Source: Enterobacteriaceae bacterium RIT714
GTDB lineage: Bacteria > Pseudomonadota > Gammaproteobacteria > Enterobacterales > Enterobacteriaceae
Assembly (NCBI GenBank): GCA_009668015.1
Contig: WJYB01000005.1
Span: forward strand, 186,001-250,000
DNA: 64,000 nt
Reading direction: 5' to 3'
Part shown: in pieces, positions 1 to 11,591 of the stretch
How the letters are laid out: each line of letters opens with the position of its first letter
Numbering within the stretch: the stretch's first letter is position 1
Translations under genes and position numbers: made by a program
Notes under the pieces: model-generated
Databases searched by the model: none
What the model saw: only the letters and a program-made list of their open reading frames with translations
Told to the model about the DNA's origin: nothing

Positions 1-486
<486 letters not shown>

Positions 487-509
487 CGGTTAACACCGTT
501 TGTAAAAAT

Positions 510-564
510 CGACTGGTTAACCTGGTACTCTCTCCGGCCAGGGAGACCAGTCGTTTTTGTTTTT
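510..564 (+). terminator. Rho-independent terminator after lpxC
   Basis: A perfect 8-bp stem, CGACTGGT (510-517) with ACCAGTCG (546-553), is followed directly by TTTTTGTTTTT. It lies 24 bases after the lpxC stop and would end the long cell-division/cell-wall transcript. Confidence 0.8.
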
Positions 565-692
565 ACACTTCTGGTTTTCTCCCCCTCATGACACTGGGTC
601 TGCAGAGCACAGAAAGTGCACGCGATTGCTACTTTCTTAACCGCATTTACCCGCTGCATTACGTCATTCCTGCTGCTGTATTGTCGCTTTAG

Positions 693-701
693 TGATAATA
701 T
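693..701 (+). promoter_or_regulatory. Candidate extended -10 promoter for secM-secA
   Basis: TGATAATAT fits an extended -10 element (TGn followed by TAATAT). It lies about 64 bases before the secM start and after the lpxC terminator. No good -35 is visible, so this is tentative. Confidence 0.35.
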
Positions 702-764
702 CTGTGCGCTAAAAAGAATAAGTGAACGCATGCCTGTCCGGGCTTGCATACGATGGTGGATTAG

Positions 765-1268
765 GTGAGCGGAATTTTAACGCGCTGGCGACAATTTGGC
801 AGACGTTACTTCTGGCCGCATCTCTTATTAGGGATGGTTGCGGCGAGCTTCGGCTTGCCTGTACTCAGCCACAGCGCGGAGCCGTCAGCGCCTGCGAATA
901 CCACGACCACCAAACACGATCTCTCTACGCGGGTAAACTTTACCCATCTTGCGCTGCTTGAAGCGAATCGCCGTCCAAGTTTTACGGTTGATTATTGGCA
1001 TCAGCATGCTATCCGCACGGTTATCCGCCATCTCTCTTTTGCGATGGCCCCTCAGGCCATGCCTGTTGCGGAAGAATCACTGCCGGTTCAGGCGCAGCAT
1101 CTTGCTCTGCTCGATACGCTCAATGCATTGTTGACGCAGGAGAGTAAGCCGCCGGTTATTGTTCGTCAGACGACGAACAGCGCTTCCATCACACACGCTG
1201 CCTTTTCGGTATCCGCCTGGATTAGCCAGGTCCAGGGTATCCGCGCCGGGCCTCAACGCCTCAGCTAA
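765..1268 (+). CDS. secM: SecM, secretion monitor with ribosome arrest sequence
   Basis: SecM is a short-lived exported protein whose translation stalls the ribosome until SecA-driven export pulls on it; the stall exposes the secA ribosome binding site. The start is GTG, giving 167 residues (E. coli 170). A long N-terminal signal sequence has a basic start (residues 1-14) and a hydrophobic core around 18-33. The C-terminus holds the arrest motif: F147, W152, I153, G158, I159, R160, A161, G162 and P163 all match the residues needed in E. coli. The middle of the protein is poorly conserved, as is usual for this family. It lies directly upstream of secA. Confidence 0.95.
   Translation: MSGILTRWRQFGRRYFWPHLLLGMVAASFGLPVLSHSAEPSAPANTTTTKHDLSTRVNFTHLALLEANRRPSFTVDYWHQHAIRTVIRHLSFAMAPQAMPVAEESLPVQAQHLALLDTLNALLTQESKPPVIVRQTTNSASITHAAFSVSAWISQVQGIRAGPQRLS
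1203..1253 (+). promoter_or_regulatory. SecM translation arrest motif
   Basis: Codons for F147 to P163 of SecM. The spacing FxxxxWIxxxxGIRAGP is exact. Arrest occurs in E. coli when the proline codon is in the A site. The residues between the key positions (SVSA, SQVQ) differ from E. coli (STPV, SQAQ). Confidence 0.93.
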
Positions 1269-1327
1269 ATTAACTGTAATTCAATACCTTAATTTATCTG
1301 CCTGTCTAAGGCGTGTGAGAATTTATT

Positions 1328-4033
1328 ATGCTAATCAAGTTATTAACCAAAGTTTTCGGTAGCCGTAACGATCGTACCCTGCGCCGTATGCGCAAAGCTG
1401 TCACCGTGATTAACGCTATGGAACCGGAGATGGAAAAGCTCTCCGACGACGAACTCAAAGCCAAAACGGGTGAGTTTCGCGAACGTCTGGAGAAAGGCGC
1501 AACGCTCGAAAGCCTGATCCCGGAAGCCTTTGCTGTTGTACGTGAAGCCAGTAAGCGTGTGTTCGGCATGCGTCATTTCGATGTACAGCTGCTGGGCGGT
1601 ATGGTTCTGAATGAACGTTGCATCGCAGAAATGCGTACCGGTGAAGGTAAAACTCTTACCGCAACTCTGCCGGCTTACCTGAATGCACTGTCGGGTAAAG
1701 GCGTTCACGTTGTTACCGTCAACGACTATTTGGCGCAGCGTGACGCCGAAAACAACCGTCCACTCTTCGAATTCCTGGGTATGACTGTCGGCATCAACAT
1801 GTCCGGCCTGCCAGCTCCAGCCAAGCGCGAAGCCTATGGCGCGGATATCACTTACGGGACAAACAACGAATACGGTTTTGACTATCTGCGCGATAACATG
1901 GCGTTTAGCCCGGAAGAGCGCGTACAGCGTAAACTGCACTATGCGCTGGTGGATGAAGTTGACTCCATCCTGATCGATGAAGCGCGTACCCCGCTGATTA
2001 TCTCCGGTCCGGCTGAAGACAGCTCCGAGATGTACCGTAAAGTCGACAAAATCATCCCGCACCTGATTCGTCAGGAGAAAGAAGATTCCGATACGTTCCA
2101 GGGGGAAGGCCACTTCTCCGTGGACGAAAAAGCGCGTCAGGTGAACCTGACCGAACGCGGCCTGGTGCAGATTGAAGAGCTGCTGGTTGAACAAGGCATT
2201 ATGGAAGAGGGTGAATCACTCTACTCTCCAACCAACATTATGCTGATGCACCACGTTACTGCGGCATTGCGCGCTCACGTGCTGTTTACCCGTGACGTCG
2301 ATTACATCGTTAAAGACGGTGAAGTAATCATCGTTGATGAGCATACCGGCCGTACCATGCAGGGCCGTCGCTGGTCTGATGGTCTGCACCAGGCTGTGGA
2401 AGCGAAAGAAGGCGTTGATATTCAGAACGAAAACCAGACGCTGGCTTCCATTACCTTCCAGAACTATTTCCGTCTCTACGAAAAACTGGCGGGTATGACC
2501 GGTACTGCGGATACTGAAGCGTTTGAATTCAGCTCTATTTACAAGCTGGATACCGTTGTTGTCCCGACTAACCGTCCAATGATCCGTAAAGATATGCCGG
2601 ATCTGGTCTACATGACCGAAGCAGAAAAAATTCAGGCGATCATCGAAGATATCCGCGAGCGTACCGTTGCAGGTCAGCCGGTGCTGGTGGGGACTATCTC
2701 CATCGAGAAATCCGAAGTGGTTTCTCATGAACTGGATAAAGCAGGTATCAAGCACAACGTGCTTAATGCCAAATTCCACGCCAAAGAAGCGGATATTGTT
2801 GCCCAGGCAGGCTACCCTGCTGCGGTAACCATCGCTACAAACATGGCGGGTCGTGGTACCGATATTATGCTCGGTGGTAGCTGGCAGGCCGAAGTGGCCG
2901 AGCTCGAAAACCCAACGCCAGAGCAAATCGCGCAGATCAAAGCCGACTGGCAGGTACGCCACGACGCGGTACTGGACTCCGGCGGTCTGCATATTATCGG
3001 TACTGAGCGTCATGAATCACGCCGTATTGATAACCAGCTGCGCGGTCGTGCGGGTCGTCAGGGGGACGCCGGTTCTTCCCGCTTCTACCTGTCGATGGAA
3101 GATGCCCTGATGCGTATCTTTGCCTCTGACCGCGTGTCCGGCATGATGCGTAAACTGGGTATGAAACCAGGCGAAGCGATTGAACACCCGTGGGTAACCA
3201 AAGCGATTGCTAACGCTCAGCGTAAAGTGGAAAGCCGCAACTTTGATATCCGTAAGCAGCTGCTTGAGTATGATGATGTCGCTAACGATCAGCGTCGCGC
3301 TATTTATACCCAGCGTAACGAACTGCTGGATGTGTCCGATGTTAGCGAAACCATCAACAGCATTCGCGAAGACGTCTTCAAAGCGACTATTGATGCGCAC
3401 ATTCCGCCGCAGTCCCTGGAAGAAATGTGGGATATCGAAGGCCTGCAGGAACGTCTGAAAAACGACTTCGACCTTGAGCTGCCAATCAAAGAATGGCTGG
3501 ATAAAGAGCCAGAGCTGCATGAAGAAACGCTTCGTGAGCGTATCCTTGAAACCGCTGTTGCTGTTTATAAGCAGAAGGAAGAGGTAGTTGGCGCAGAAAT
3601 GATGCGTCACTTCGAGAAAGGCGTTATGTTGCAGACGCTGGATTCTCTGTGGAAAGAGCACCTGGCTGCGATGGATTACCTGCGTCAGGGCATCCACCTG
3701 CGTGGTTATGCGCAGAAAGATCCGAAGCAGGAATACAAGCGTGAATCTTTTGCAATGTTTGCCTCCATGCTGGAATCGCTGAAATATGAAGTGATCAGCA
3801 CCCTGGGCAAAGTTCAGGTTCGCATGCCGGAAGAAGTTGAAGCCATGGAGCAGCAGCGTCGTGAAGAGGCTGAGCGTCTGGCTCAGATGCAACAGCTCAG
3901 CCACCAGACTGACGAAGACGAAGCGGCTGCAGAGCTTGCTGCACAGACTGGCGATCGCAAAGTAGGGCGTAACGATCCGTGCCCATGCGGTTCCGGTAAA
4001 AAATATAAAGCGTGTCATGGCCGTCTGAGCTAA
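1328..4033 (+). CDS. secA: SecA, protein translocase ATPase
   Basis: SecA is the motor ATPase that pushes unfolded precursor proteins through SecYEG; it acts at the inner membrane. The 901-residue product equals the E. coli length. Visible parts are the Walker A motif MRTGEGKT near residue 102, the [14 protein letters not shown] Walker B region near 208, the GRAGRQGD helicase motif near residue 577, and the C-terminal zinc site [13 protein letters not shown] that binds SecB. It begins 59 bases after secM; in E. coli the ribosome binding site in this gap is folded away unless SecM stalls. Confidence 0.98.
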   Translation: MLIKLLTKVFGSRNDRTLRRMRKAVTVINAMEPEMEKLSDDELKAKTGEFRERLEKGATLESLIPEAFAVVREASKRVFGMRHFDVQLLGGMVLNERCIAEMRTGEGKTLTATLPAYLNALSGKGVHVVTVNDYLAQRDAENNRPLFEFLGMTVGINMSGLPAPAKREAYGADITYGTNNEYGFDYLRDNMAFSPEERVQRKLHYALVDEVDSILIDEARTPLIISGPAEDSSEMYRKVDKIIPHLIRQEKEDSDTFQGEGHFSVDEKARQVNLTERGLVQIEELLVEQGIMEEGESLYSPTNIMLMHHVTAALRAHVLFTRDVDYIVKDGEVIIVDEHTGRTMQGRRWSDGLHQAVEAKEGVDIQNENQTLASITFQNYFRLYEKLAGMTGTADTEAFEFSSIYKLDTVVVPTNRPMIRKDMPDLVYMTEAEKIQAIIEDIRERTVAGQPVLVGTISIEKSEVVSHELDKAGIKHNVLNAKFHAKEADIVAQAGYPAAVTIATNMAGRGTDIMLGGSWQAEVAELENPTPEQIAQIKADWQVRHDAVLDSGGLHIIGTERHESRRIDNQLRGRAGRQGDAGSSRFYLSMEDALMRIFASDRVSGMMRKLGMKPGEAIEHPWVTKAIANAQRKVESRNFDIRKQLLEYDDVANDQRRAIYTQRNELLDVSDVSETINSIREDVFKATIDAHIPPQSLEEMWDIEGLQERLKNDFDLELPIKEWLDKEPELHEETLRERILETAVAVYKQKEEVVGAEMMRHFEKGVMLQTLDSLWKEHLAAMDYLRQGIHLRGYAQKDPKQEYKRESFAMFASMLESLKYEVISTLGKVQVRMPEEVEAMEQQRREEAERLAQMQQLSHQTDEDEAAAELAAQTGDRKVGRNDPCPCGSGKKYKACHGRLS

Positions 4034-4050
4034 ACACGTATTCAATCAAA

Positions 4051-4076
4051 AAGGCGCAGATCTCTGCGCCTTTTTT
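4051..4076 (+). terminator. Terminator or attenuator between secA and mutT
   Basis: AAGGCGCAGA (4051-4060) pairs perfectly with TCTGCGCCTT (4063-4072), followed by a run of T. Only 15 bases separate it from the mutT start, so mutT is probably expressed by read-through. Confidence 0.75.
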
Positions 4077-4090
4077 ATGGATGTGACAAT

Positions 4091-4492
4091 ATGAAAATAC
4101 TGCAAATCGCCGTCGGGATTATTCGCAACCCGCAAAATCAGATCTTCATTACCCAACGCGCCGCTGATGCTCACATGGCAAATAAGTGGGAGTTTCCGGG
4201 GGGTAAAATAGAATCAGGTGAAACGCCGGAACAGGCGCTGGTTCGCGAGCTTCAGGAAGAGGTGGGTATTACGCCACTGGATGCGACACTGTTCGACAAG
4301 CTTGAGTATCAGTTTCCGGATCGCCACATCACGCTCTGGTTCTGGATGGTGGAGCGCTGGGAGGGAGAACCGTGGGGGAAAGAGGGACAGCCCGGAAACT
4401 GGATTGAGCTTGCGGCGCTTGACGCTGACAAATTTCCGCCAGCTAACGAACCCGTCATTACTAAACTGACCCAGGAATGGAAGGCCTGCTAA
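4091..4492 (+). CDS. mutT: MutT, 8-oxo-dGTP diphosphatase
   Basis: MutT hydrolyses 8-oxo-dGTP to the monophosphate, removing an oxidised nucleotide that causes A:T to C:G changes. The 133-residue product contains a complete Nudix box: G38, then E44, R52, E53, L54, E56, E57 and G59 in the spacing Gx5Ex7REUxEExGU. E53, E56 and E57 are the metal ligands expected for the family. It follows secA closely, as in E. coli. Confidence 0.96.
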   Translation: MKILQIAVGIIRNPQNQIFITQRAADAHMANKWEFPGGKIESGETPEQALVRELQEEVGITPLDATLFDKLEYQFPDRHITLWFWMVERWEGEPWGKEGQPGNWIELAALDADKFPPANEPVITKLTQEWKAC

Positions 4493-4524
4493 GCAGATTG
4501 CCAGCAGGCGCAGCGTAGAACGGG

Positions 4525-4719
4525 TTACTGTTGTTCTTCGCTCCAGTCGTCGCTGTCGGATAGATCGCCCGCGCTCGGGATTCGTTTCTCTTCCGCAGCC
4601 CACTCGCCCAGATCGATTAACTGGCAACGTTTGCAGCAGAACGGGCGAAACGGGCTGATTTCGCCCCAGATCACGGCTTTGCCACAGGTCGGGCAACTGA
4701 CGGTAATAATTTCAGACAT
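4525..4719 (-). CDS. yacG: YacG, zinc-binding DNA gyrase inhibitor
   Basis: YacG is a small protein that binds GyrB and blocks DNA binding by gyrase. The product has 64 residues with the zinc knuckle CPTC near residues 9-12 and CCKRC near 28-32, and an acidic C-terminus. I start at the ATG at 4719 (MSEIITV); a TTG one codon upstream is possible, but the ATG has the AGGAG site at better spacing. It is the last gene of the coaE-zapD-yacG group, 9 bases after zapD, and converges with mutT. Confidence 0.93.
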   Translation of the reverse strand: MSEIITVSCPTCGKAVIWGEISPFRPFCCKRCQLIDLGEWAAEEKRIPSAGDLSDSDDWSEEQQ

Positions 4720-4728
4720 CAATACTCC

Positions 4729-5472
4729 TTAGCAGCAAGCCAGTTCGAAATCGAGGCGCTCTGGGACAATGCCGTTTTCGCTGTCCAGTGGCATAAATCG
4801 GATCGCAAAGCGGCTCTTGTGACCGGAGATTTGCGGATAGAGCTGGTCGCTGAGTGACAAATGCAGTCGTAGCAGGTCGGCATCGTCGCCATTGTCCTGA
4901 TAGAACCCGTTAAGGCTGGTCTGTTTGCGAAACGGTGCTGACTGGCGGACCAGATCGAGGATCAGGGTTAACGCCTGATGCATTGGCGCCAGGCTATCCA
5001 TCCAACCTTTAACCTGACTGTCCCGCTGTTCCTGCGGCATATGTAGCCACATATGCAGTGTCGGTAAATCAAAGCTACAGCAACCGCCGGGGATGCTCAG
5101 ACGCTGGCGAACCAGACCAATCAGACGATCCTCACGCAGAAATTGCCCGACGCGAGGAGCCGCCATCAGAGTGCTGCTGCTCTGCTTCAACTGCTGACGC
5201 AGTGAATCTATGCGGTTCTGATCAACCCCCGGGACTTCCGTCCAGGCCTGCAACTTACGCTGCTGACGCTCAAGCTCTTTAAGCAACTCTGTACGCACAT
5301 CGCCGCGTTCAATCACATCCAGCAGATCGCCTACATTGCGAAAAAAATGCAAAGCCGTTGAGTGGTCGGCAATAGGCAGATGACGAGACAACTGTTGAGT
5401 CAGAAATTCGATGCGCAGCCACGTACGCATTTTTTCATTGAGTGGGTGCTCAAAAAGGATGTGAGTATTCAT
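4729..5472 (-). CDS. zapD: ZapD, cell division protein that bundles FtsZ
   Basis: ZapD (formerly YacF) cross-links FtsZ filaments at the division ring by binding the FtsZ C-terminal tail. The 247-residue product equals the E. coli length, starts [14 protein letters not shown] and is rich in alpha-helical sequence. Its ATG overlaps the coaE stop in an ATGA, which suggests translational coupling. Confidence 0.96.
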   Translation of the reverse strand: MNTHILFEHPLNEKMRTWLRIEFLTQQLSRHLPIADHSTALHFFRNVGDLLDVIERGDVRTELLKELERQQRKLQAWTEVPGVDQNRIDSLRQQLKQSSSTLMAAPRVGQFLREDRLIGLVRQRLSIPGGCCSFDLPTLHMWLHMPQEQRDSQVKGWMDSLAPMHQALTLILDLVRQSAPFRKQTSLNGFYQDNGDDADLLRLHLSLSDQLYPQISGHKSRFAIRFMPLDSENGIVPERLDFELACC

Positions 5473-6092
5473 TCTGATTTTTCCTGTGCTGCGGCCTGCG
5501 CGGCATATGTCAGATATTGCGCATGCAGGCGGGCCACATCCGATGCAAGATTATCGGGTGCGCCATCATTATCAATAACATCGTCTGCGACGGCAAGGCG
5601 CGCTTCACGCGTAGCCTGCGCAGCAAGAATTTGTTCGGCTTGCTGACGAGAAACCTTATCGCGCAACATCGTGCGCTGAAGCTGTGTTTCGCGTGAAACA
5701 TCAACCACCAGGATTCGATTAGCTTTGTATTGCAGCTGATTTTCTACCAGTAGCGGCACAACCCATAAAACGTAAGGCGAAGTGGCCTCAGATATCTGGC
5801 GCTGGGTTTCCTGATGAATCATGGGGTGGAGAAGAGCGTTGAGCCAGGTTTTTTCTGCCGGATGCGAAAAAATACGCTCGCGAAGCAGGCGTCGGTTTAA
5901 TGTGCCATCAGCATGAATAATGTTGTCCCCGAAATGAGCCTGAATAGCATTTAAACCGGGTGTGTGAGGCTCTACCACCTGACGGGCAATGATATCAGCA
6001 TCAATTATCGTGATACCTAAACGTGCGAATGCGTCAGCAACAGTGCTTTTGCCGCTGCCAATGCCACCTGTTAACGCAACAATGTACCCCAT
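5469..6092 (-). CDS. coaE: CoaE, dephospho-CoA kinase
   Basis: CoaE phosphorylates the ribose 3'-OH of dephospho-CoA, the last step of coenzyme A synthesis. The 207-residue product opens with the P-loop GGIGSGKST at residues 9-17, followed by the [11 protein letters not shown] segment typical of the family. It is the first gene of the coaE-zapD-yacG group. The gene upstream, guaC, is transcribed divergently across a 228-bp gap. Confidence 0.96.
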   Translation of the reverse strand: MGYIVALTGGIGSGKSTVADAFARLGITIIDADIIARQVVEPHTPGLNAIQAHFGDNIIHADGTLNRRLLRERIFSHPAEKTWLNALLHPMIHQETQRQISEATSPYVLWVVPLLVENQLQYKANRILVVDVSRETQLQRTMLRDKVSRQQAEQILAAQATREARLAVADDVIDNDGAPDNLASDVARLHAQYLTYAAQAAAQEKSE

Positions 6093-6236
6093 TAAATGAA
6101 ATCCTGGGTGTTATTCATTATTAAAATCAAGATCTTAAAATTCAACTTTACGGTAGTAATGGGTTAATTCTGGTTACCTGCTTTTTACCAGGTAAATTTA
6201 TAGGATTGTAGCGTAAAAAAAGAGAAATTCGCAGTC

Positions 6237-6264
6237 TTGCGGAGCACGTATTAGTGCGTATGAT
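6237..6264 (+). promoter_or_regulatory. Candidate guaC promoter
   Basis: TTGCGG (6237-6242) and TATGAT (6259-6264) are 16 bases apart, ending 57 bases before the guaC ATG. They fit a sigma-70 promoter, judged by eye only. Confidence 0.5.
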
Positions 6265-6320
6265 AACGTCACTGGAGTTGTGCTTTTAACATATTTGCCT
6301 CTAACCCCAGGAATCCGCAC

Positions 6321-7364
6321 ATGCGTATCGAAGAAGATCTGAAGTTAGGTTTCAAAGACGTTCTTATCCGCCCTAAACGCTCTACACTGAAAAGTCGCTC
6401 AGACGTTGAACTCGAACGTCAATTCACCTTCAAACACTCAGGTCAGACCTGGTCCGGCGTGCCAATTATTGCCGCTAACATGGACACTGTGGGCACTTTT
6501 GCCATGGCATCGGCGCTGGCCTCCTTCGACATCCTGACCGCAGTTCATAAGCACTACAGCATTGAAGAGTGGAATGCTTTTGCCTCTTCACAATCAGAAA
6601 ATGTGCTTAAACATGTGATGGTTTCCACCGGTACGTCCGACGCAGATTTCGAGAAAACGAAACAAATCCTGAAAGGTAATCCGGCGCTGAATTTCGTCTG
6701 TATTGATGTGGCGAACGGCTATTCCGAGCATTTTGTCCAGTTTGTCAGCAAAGCCCGTGACGCCTGGCCAGACAAGACCATTATTGCCGGTAATGTCGTA
6801 ACCGGCGAAATGTGTGAAGAATTAATTCTTGCTGGTGCCGATATTGTGAAAGTGGGGATTGGCCCAGGCTCCGTCTGTACCACCCGTGTTAAAACCGGCG
6901 TTGGCTATCCGCAACTGTCCGCTGTGATTGAGTGTGCCGACGCGGCACACGGGCTTGGCGGTCAGATCATTAGTGACGGCGGTTGTACTATGCCGGGCGA
7001 TGTTGCTAAAGCCTTTGGCGGCGGCGCCGATTTCGTGATGCTTGGCGGCATGCTGGCAGGACACGAAGAGAGCGGCGGTACTGTGGTTGAAGAAAACGGC
7101 GAGAAATTCATGCTGTTCTACGGTATGAGCTCTGAATCTGCGATGAACCGTCACGTCGGCGGCGTTGCTCAGTATCGTGCTGCAGAAGGTAAAACCGTGA
7201 AGCTGCCGCTGCGTGGTCCTGTCGAGAATACTGCCCGTGATGTGATGGGTGGACTGCGTTCCGCATGCACATACGTCGGAGCTTCGCGTCTGAAAGAGCT
7301 GACCAAACGCACAACGTTTATTCGCGTTCAGGAACAAGAAAACCGCGTTTTCAACAGCCTGTAA
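6321..7364 (+). CDS. guaC: GuaC, GMP reductase
   Basis: GuaC reduces GMP to IMP with NADPH and releases ammonia, so guanine nucleotides can be turned back to the common purine precursor. The 347-residue product equals the E. coli length. It belongs to the IMPDH/GMPR TIM-barrel family, with the [11 protein letters not shown] loop; the catalytic cysteine is C186. It is a single gene between coaE (divergent) and hofC (convergent). Confidence 0.97.
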   Translation: MRIEEDLKLGFKDVLIRPKRSTLKSRSDVELERQFTFKHSGQTWSGVPIIAANMDTVGTFAMASALASFDILTAVHKHYSIEEWNAFASSQSENVLKHVMVSTGTSDADFEKTKQILKGNPALNFVCIDVANGYSEHFVQFVSKARDAWPDKTIIAGNVVTGEMCEELILAGADIVKVGIGPGSVCTTRVKTGVGYPQLSAVIECADAAHGLGGQIISDGGCTMPGDVAKAFGGGADFVMLGGMLAGHEESGGTVVEENGEKFMLFYGMSSESAMNRHVGGVAQYRAAEGKTVKLPLRGPVENTARDVMGGLRSACTYVGASRLKELTKRTTFIRVQEQENRVFNSL

Positions 7365-7396
7365 GTGCTCTGCTGGCGTACTGTCGTGCGCCAGCA

Positions 7397-8593
7397 CTAT
7401 CCTGCACTCATGGCATCTCCCAAATGAAAAATGGGCAGATACATTGCCACCACCAGCGTTCCGATAATCACCCCTGTCACAATCAGCAGTAACGGCTCTA
7501 AAAGTGAAGCCAGATTATCTGCATGCTGAAATGTCTGCTCATTGTGATGGTGTGCCAGATTAGCCAGCATCGTATCCAGCGCCCCTGATACTTCGCCGGT
7601 TCGCACCAGTTGGATGCAAAGCGGGGTAAAAACTTCGGCTTCGCTCAGGGATGACCATACTGGTGCGCCCTGCGCAACTCGTTCTCTGACACCTTTTAAA
7701 ACCTCTTGCCAGTACACGCCTTCGACCGACTCTTGCGAACTTTCCAGCCCCTGCAAAAAGGCGATCCCTGCCCGCTGTGTGAGCGATAAAATCGTAAAAA
7801 TCTGACCCAGTTTTTGCCCCCTTACCAGCGATCCCATAATGGGGATCCGTAAAACAAAGCGCTGGTATAAACGCTGCCAACCGGGGTGACGCTTTAAATA
7901 GCGCATCATGATTGCCGGTAAAAATACGGTGATGATGAGCGCCACGGCCTGCTCGTGGACAAAGGTTGCAAACCCCATCACCAGCTGTGTGAGCACTGGC
8001 AGCGGGGTATTGAACGTTTTATAGATCGCAGCAAACTCAGGCAGCACCAGCGTTACCATTGCCAGTACCACGACCACCGCCAGCATCAAAATGATCATCG
8101 GGTAACGCAGCGCTTTTTTAACTTTCGCGCTCAGCTGATGCTGTAATTTTTGCTGCTGAGCGAGCTGGCGACAACACTCTTCCAGTTTTCCTGTTAGCTC
8201 TCCGGTTTTCATCATGGAGACATAAAGCGGCGGGAAAGCGTCTGGCCATTTTTTTAACGCCTCTGAAAAGGCGCAACCCTCGCTGAGATCCTCTGCCAGG
8301 CTGGACAATAGTGCCTGCCACTGCTTAACAGGATGCTGTTCAGCAAGCATTTGCAGGCTGATGGCGAGCGTAAGACCGGCCTGAAGCAACGTAGCGAGCT
8401 GACGAAATATTTCATAACTGTGTTGAGCCTGCCATTTTTGCTGCATAAGACTGCGCGACAGGCCGAGCGGGCACAGCTGCTTATCTGACAGGCGAGCCAT
8501 GGCCGCAGTGCGATCGGGTGCCCAAATCGTACCCTGTTGAAATTCGCCGTTAAGGGTCAGGGCACGCCAGCGCCAGAGATGATTAGCCGCCAT
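7397..8593 (-). CDS. hofC: HofC, type IV pilus inner-membrane platform protein
   Basis: HofC belongs to the PilC/GspF family, the inner-membrane platform of type IV pilus and type II secretion machines. The 398-residue product has two repeats of the GspF domain, with hydrophobic segments near residues 147-175, 195-225 and 370-395. Its ATG lies inside the end of hofB (11-bp overlap), so the two are translated together. It forms the ppdD-hofB-hofC operon. Whether E. coli-type Hof machines make pili under normal growth is uncertain. Confidence 0.93.
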   Translation of the reverse strand: MAANHLWRWRALTLNGEFQQGTIWAPDRTAAMARLSDKQLCPLGLSRSLMQQKWQAQHSYEIFRQLATLLQAGLTLAISLQMLAEQHPVKQWQALLSSLAEDLSEGCAFSEALKKWPDAFPPLYVSMMKTGELTGKLEECCRQLAQQQKLQHQLSAKVKKALRYPMIILMLAVVVVLAMVTLVLPEFAAIYKTFNTPLPVLTQLVMGFATFVHEQAVALIITVFLPAIMMRYLKRHPGWQRLYQRFVLRIPIMGSLVRGQKLGQIFTILSLTQRAGIAFLQGLESSQESVEGVYWQEVLKGVRERVAQGAPVWSSLSEAEVFTPLCIQLVRTGEVSGALDTMLANLAHHHNEQTFQHADNLASLLEPLLLIVTGVIIGTLVVAMYLPIFHLGDAMSAG

Positions 8594-9968
8594 GGGGCAC
8601 TCCCAGTACGCGAACGATTTCTTCCAGAGTGGTTAGCCCTTGTTCCACAGCCATGCAACCGTGTTCAAAGAGCGTCGTCATGCCACTTTGTTTGGCACTC
8701 ATTTCAATCTCTTCGATGGATGCATCGCTGGCGATGGCCTGGCGAATATCATTGTTCACGCGCAGGACTTCAAACAGGGCGACGCGGCCATAAAATCCGT
8801 GGTAACAGCGATCGCAGCCTACCGGTTGCCAGTGTGGTAGCTTTCGCGGCCAGACTGATTTCGGCAGCAATGACTCTTCCTGCGTCTCTTTTCTGCAATG
8901 AGGGCACAGGCGGCGGACCAGCCTTTGCGCAATCACCAGGGTCAGAGCAGAGGAGACCATCCAGCGGGCAACGCCCATCTGCTGTAACCGGATCAGCGTT
9001 TCGGTTGTCGAGTTAGTATGTAGCGTTGAAAGGACTAAGTGCCCTGTCTGTGCGGCATTGATGGCGATCTCAGCCGTTTCGCCATCACGGATCTCGCCCA
9101 CCATAATGATGTCAGGATCCTGACGTAAAAGCGCACGCAGAACGCTTTGAAACGTCAGGCCAGCCCGGGGATTAATTTGCGTCTGGTTTAGCCCCGCAAG
9201 GGGGATCTCTACCGGATCTTCAACGCTACAGATATTTACATCTTTTGCATTGCAGGCTTGCAGCGCACTATAGAGCGTAACGGTTTTGCCGCTACCGGTG
9301 GGACCAGTCACCAGCAACAGGCCTTGTGGCTGCTGCAGCGCCTGCGAAAAAAGACCAAGCTGATCGGCGGTCATACCTAACGTTTCAAGTTCCAGGGCCT
9401 GTTGCACCTGGTGCAGTAAACGCAGAACGATTTTTTCACCTCCTCGACATGGAAGAGTGGCGATGCGAAAAGAGACGGATGCACCGGACAGTTCAACGGC
9501 GAACTGCCCGTCCTGGGGTAGGCGACGCTCCGCGATATCCAGATTACCCAGCACCTTTAAGCGGGCAATCAGCGTAGTGGCCATGGCTGTGCTTAAAGGC
9601 GGCTGCGGGTAAAGCACGCCATCAATCCGTAAGCGGATTTGCCAGCTGTTTTCTGCGGGTTCGATATGGATATCGGAGGCGCGCTGGCTAAGCGCCTGCA
9701 ATAGCGTTCTGTTCAGGATATCGACCGCAGAATTCGTCGCAGAAGTCGCTACCGGCAAATGCGATTGCGATAAAGTCTGCTGATGCTTCTCCATGCGTTC
9801 AGCCGTCCAGCATTCAATATCAATTCGCTTTTGCGTCGCAAAACGAAGCGCCTCCATGAGCTCCGACGGTGGTGTGCCCACCACCGCAATACTGACCCGG
9901 CCAGAGTCGCTGCTGAGCAGCAGCGCATGATGGCGTTGGCACAACATAACCAGTTGCTCTGAATTCAT
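8583..9968 (-). CDS. hofB: HofB, type IV pilus assembly ATPase
   Basis: HofB belongs to the GspE/PilB family of hexameric ATPases that power pilin assembly. The product has the Walker A motif GPTGSGKT, the Asp box EDPVEIP, the Walker B region MVGEIRDGETAE and the His box, followed by the tetracysteine zinc site (CPHC ... CDRCYHG). I start at the second of two adjacent ATGs (9968), which gives 461 residues as in E. coli; the ATG at 9971 is also possible, with GAGGAG just upstream. Confidence 0.94.
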   Translation of the reverse strand: MNSEQLVMLCQRHHALLLSSDSGRVSIAVVGTPPSELMEALRFATQKRIDIECWTAERMEKHQQTLSQSHLPVATSATNSAVDILNRTLLQALSQRASDIHIEPAENSWQIRLRIDGVLYPQPPLSTAMATTLIARLKVLGNLDIAERRLPQDGQFAVELSGASVSFRIATLPCRGGEKIVLRLLHQVQQALELETLGMTADQLGLFSQALQQPQGLLLVTGPTGSGKTVTLYSALQACNAKDVNICSVEDPVEIPLAGLNQTQINPRAGLTFQSVLRALLRQDPDIIMVGEIRDGETAEIAINAAQTGHLVLSTLHTNSTTETLIRLQQMGVARWMVSSALTLVIAQRLVRRLCPHCRKETQEESLLPKSVWPRKLPHWQPVGCDRCYHGFYGRVALFEVLRVNNDIRQAIASDASIEEIEMSAKQSGMTTLFEHGCMAVEQGLTTLEEIVRVLGVPHGG

Positions 9969-9980
9969 CATCCGCTCCTC

Positions 9981-10418
9981 TTACTTCGTGTCGAAACGGA
10001 ACACGTCTTCACAGGCTTGTTTCAGCGCGCTGTCATTGTCGATATTACAGTCGCGCGTCCAGCCCGTGATGCCGTCACCGTCACTCCAGAGAGGAGTCAT
10101 AACGACGTCAAGACCATTCAGGCTCTCTTGACCCGTCAGCGCGACTGCGCCTTTGACGACACTCATGGCTGAAACGTAACGCGTGGTGGTGGGGGAGGGG
10201 ATGCCGTTGGTACCGCCATCGCAGGTACTGACCCCGCCGTGATCGAGCGCGCAGAGTTCGATGGCTGTGCGATAAGGCACGAAGGTTTGCAGCATATCGG
10301 TCAGCGCGGCTTTACGCAGATAGTTTTGATAGGCGGGTACGCCGATGGCGCTGAGGATCGCGATAATGCCGATGACGACCATTAACTCAATGAGGGTAAA
10401 TCCTTTTTGTCTGTTCAT
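9981..10418 (-). CDS. ppdD: PpdD, type IV major prepilin
   Basis: PpdD is the major pilin subunit of the enterobacterial type IV pilus. The 145-residue product has the class III signal MNRQKG with cleavage after G6, then mature FTLIE with the invariant Glu at position +5, and the hydrophobic spine helix to about residue 30. Two cysteine pairs (one in the ELCALDHGGVSTC region, one near the C-terminus) fit the disulfides of this pilin. It is the first gene of ppdD-hofB-hofC. Confidence 0.95.
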   Translation of the reverse strand: MNRQKGFTLIELMVVIGIIAILSAIGVPAYQNYLRKAALTDMLQTFVPYRTAIELCALDHGGVSTCDGGTNGIPSPTTTRYVSAMSVVKGAVALTGQESLNGLDVVMTPLWSDGDGITGWTRDCNIDNDSALKQACEDVFRFDTK

Positions 10419-10573
10419 GTCTGCTCCTTAGGTTGAGTGGCGCAACTGTGGCAGGGCAGAAGAACAAAAACGAGCGGGGAAACCACGATCGTGAAGGGGG
10501 ATTCAGGGGATTTCAGAAGGGTTGCACAGAGACGCAAAAGATGTGCGAGGCGGATCGAATTCTCTTAATCATT

Positions 10574-10600
10574 CAGCCCTCTCCCGCAGGAGAGGGAGGA
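10574..10600. repeat. Dispersed CCCTCTCC palindrome, copy A (core only)
   Basis: CCCTCTCC (10577-10584) and GGAGAGGG (10589-10596) with a CGCA loop. It lies between nadC and ppdD, 15 bases after the nadC stop on the minus strand. Only the core hairpin of the family is present. Confidence 0.75.
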
Positions 10601-10610
10601 CACGGTTGTG

Positions 10611-11564
<954 letters not shown>

Positions 11565-11591
11565 TCAGCACCATACATAAGGAGAGCCAGC

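Noticed and set aside
7397-10418. A complete type IV pilus or type II secretion locus
   Set aside because: Only pilin, ATPase and platform genes are present; secretin, peptidase and alignment proteins are not in the window.
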